Assembly (NCBI RefSeq): GCF_900089605.1
Contig: NZ_LT594324.1
Span: 3,658,001-3,722,000, forward strand
Direction of reading: 5' to 3'
Length of the DNA: 64,000 nt
DNA from: Micromonospora narathiwatensis
GTDB taxonomy: Bacteria; Actinomycetota; Actinomycetes; Mycobacteriales; Micromonosporaceae
A program made the translations under genes and the position numbers. Under the pieces are notes generated by a model. That model was not told the origin of the DNA, searched no databases, and was given only the letters and a program-made list of their open reading frames with translations. Shown here one piece after another: positions 63,091 to 64,000 of this stretch; the stretch's first letter is position 1; every line of letters starts with the position of its first letter.

Positions 63091-64000
63091 CGGCGCCGCC
63101 GCGACCCGCTCCTGCCCCGACAGCTTCGCGCGGGCCTGGGCCAAGGCGGTCTCCGGGACCAGCTACCTGCCGATGACCCAGGCCCAGCTCGAGGCCCTGC
63201 TCCAGCGGCTCACCGAGCGGCTGGCCGTGGCGCTCCGGACCGAGCCGTTCGACCTGCGCGTCGGCCAGCAGGTCGGCGCCGAGCTGGTGCAGGCGCACAT
63301 CGCCTCCGCCGAGGGGCTGGGCCGCACCATCGAGGTGATCCAGCTCCGCCTGGTCCGTGACCTCGGCCTGGTCGACGGCGACGTCGAGGACCGGATGGCC
63401 CGGCTGCTCGCCACGGTCGCCACCGGGTACGCCCGCGCCCTGCGCGACCGCACCCTGGACGAGCAGGAGTCCATCCGGCGGGCCGCGATGATGGCCCGGG
63501 CGCAGGCCGAACGGGCGCTGCGGGACAGCGAGGCCCGCTTCCGGTACCAGGCCACCCACGACCCGCTGACCGACCTGCCCAACCGCACCCTGTTCACCGA
63601 GCGGCTCACCGCCGCGCTGGACGACCCCGGCCGGGGCGCCGACCGGATCGGGGTCTGCTTCCTCGACCTCGACCGGTTCAAGGTGGTCAACGACACCCTC
63701 GGCCATCAGGTCGGCGACTCGCTGCTGGTGTCGGTGGCCCAGCGGCTGCACCGGGTCGTCGGTGAGCACCTGGTGGCTCGGCTCGGCGGCGACGAGTTCG
63801 TCATCCTGGTCGAACGCACCGGTTGCACCGAGGACGCGGTCAAGGTCGCCGAGGCCGCTCTCGCGGCGGTGAGCGAACCGGCGCTCGTCGACGGACACGA
63901 GCTGACCGTGTCGGCCAGCATCGGCATCGTGGAGCGACCCGTGGCCGGCACCACGCCGATGGAGCTGATGCGGGCCGCGGACAGCACCCTGCACTGGGCC
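63083..64000 (+). CDS. GGDEF-domain protein, truncated by the window end
   Basis: At least 306 residues, open to the end of the window. An N-terminal helical region (FARAWAKAVSGTSYLPMTQAQ, LVRDLGLVDGDVEDRMARLL) leads through a coiled stretch (RAQAERALRDSEARFRYQATHDPLTDLPNRTLF, of which HDPLTDLPNR is the domain start) into a GGDEF domain with RLGGDEFVIL near residue 233. It is a diguanylate cyclase, commonly followed by an EAL domain that would lie past the window. GTG at 63083 is the in-frame start and overlaps the methyltransferase. Confidence 0.88.
   Translation, partial: MGDGAAATRSCPDSFARAWAKAVSGTSYLPMTQAQLEALLQRLTERLAVALRTEPFDLRVGQQVGAELVQAHIASAEGLGRTIEVIQLRLVRDLGLVDGDVEDRMARLLATVATGYARALRDRTLDEQESIRRAAMMARAQAERALRDSEARFRYQATHDPLTDLPNRTLFTERLTAALDDPGRGADRIGVCFLDLDRFKVVNDTLGHQVGDSLLVSVAQRLHRVVGEHLVARLGGDEFVILVERTGCTEDAVKVAEAALAAVSEPALVDGHELTVSASIGIVERPVAGTTPMELMRAADSTLHWA

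Overview
The window is very GC-rich, uses GTG starts freely and has many 4-base start/stop overlaps and leaderless-type promoters. Gene content (mycothiol-type enzymes, class II DAHP synthase, PASTA kinase, sub-clustered carotenoid genes, CBM2-linked glycoside hydrolases) points to an actinomycete of the Micromonosporaceae, Micromonospora- or Salinispora-like. No rRNA, tRNA, CRISPR array, insertion sequence or prophage was recognised.

Layout. 0-7.2 kb: the SOS mutasome on the minus strand (imuA, imuB, dnaE2), preceded by a HEPN-domain gene; a LexA-type box and three hairpins lie upstream. 7.4-10.1 kb: a membrane flavocytochrome reductase, an FMN-binding protein and ApbE, the enzyme that attaches FMN covalently. 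10.1-13.4 kb: two TetR-regulated units, an FAD monooxygenase and a PlsC acyltransferase, with visible operators. 13.5-18.9 kb: a tightly coupled operon with CrtA-like, CruF-like, glycosyltransferase and CrtD-like genes for tailoring a glycosylated carotenoid. 19-30 kb: metF, a prenyl diphosphate synthase, a Rv2175c-type regulator, a PASTA kinase, an endonuclease IV-type gene, threonine aldolase and aroG. 30-37 kb: an AraC regulator and secreted degradative enzymes (chitinase, GH44, SGNH esterase). 37-43 kb: proC, a phosphofructokinase with pyrophosphate-type residues, an RNase AS-type exonuclease, a Crp regulator and small enzymes. 43-45 kb: an MFS transporter, and a 58-residue peptide gene with seven W-x-G-P units that seems undescribed. 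45-57 kb: a large zinc-ribbon/cyclase/AAA protein with no normal start codon, a second PlsC, otsA, a flavin monooxygenase and an alpha/beta hydrolase joined by a chain of overlapping mini-ORFs, then an EEP hydrolase and a ROK kinase. 57-64 kb: an SRPBCC protein, fadD15, a two-component system, a DUF574-type methyltransferase and a truncated GGDEF protein.

From metF to fadD15 nine genes keep the order and strand I recall for Mycobacterium tuberculosis Rv2172c-Rv2187, with accessory blocks inserted between them. This shows an old chromosomal backbone rather than a mobile island. The most unusual features are the W-x-G-P peptide, the mini-ORF relay at 53.06-53.30 kb and the structured SOS leader.
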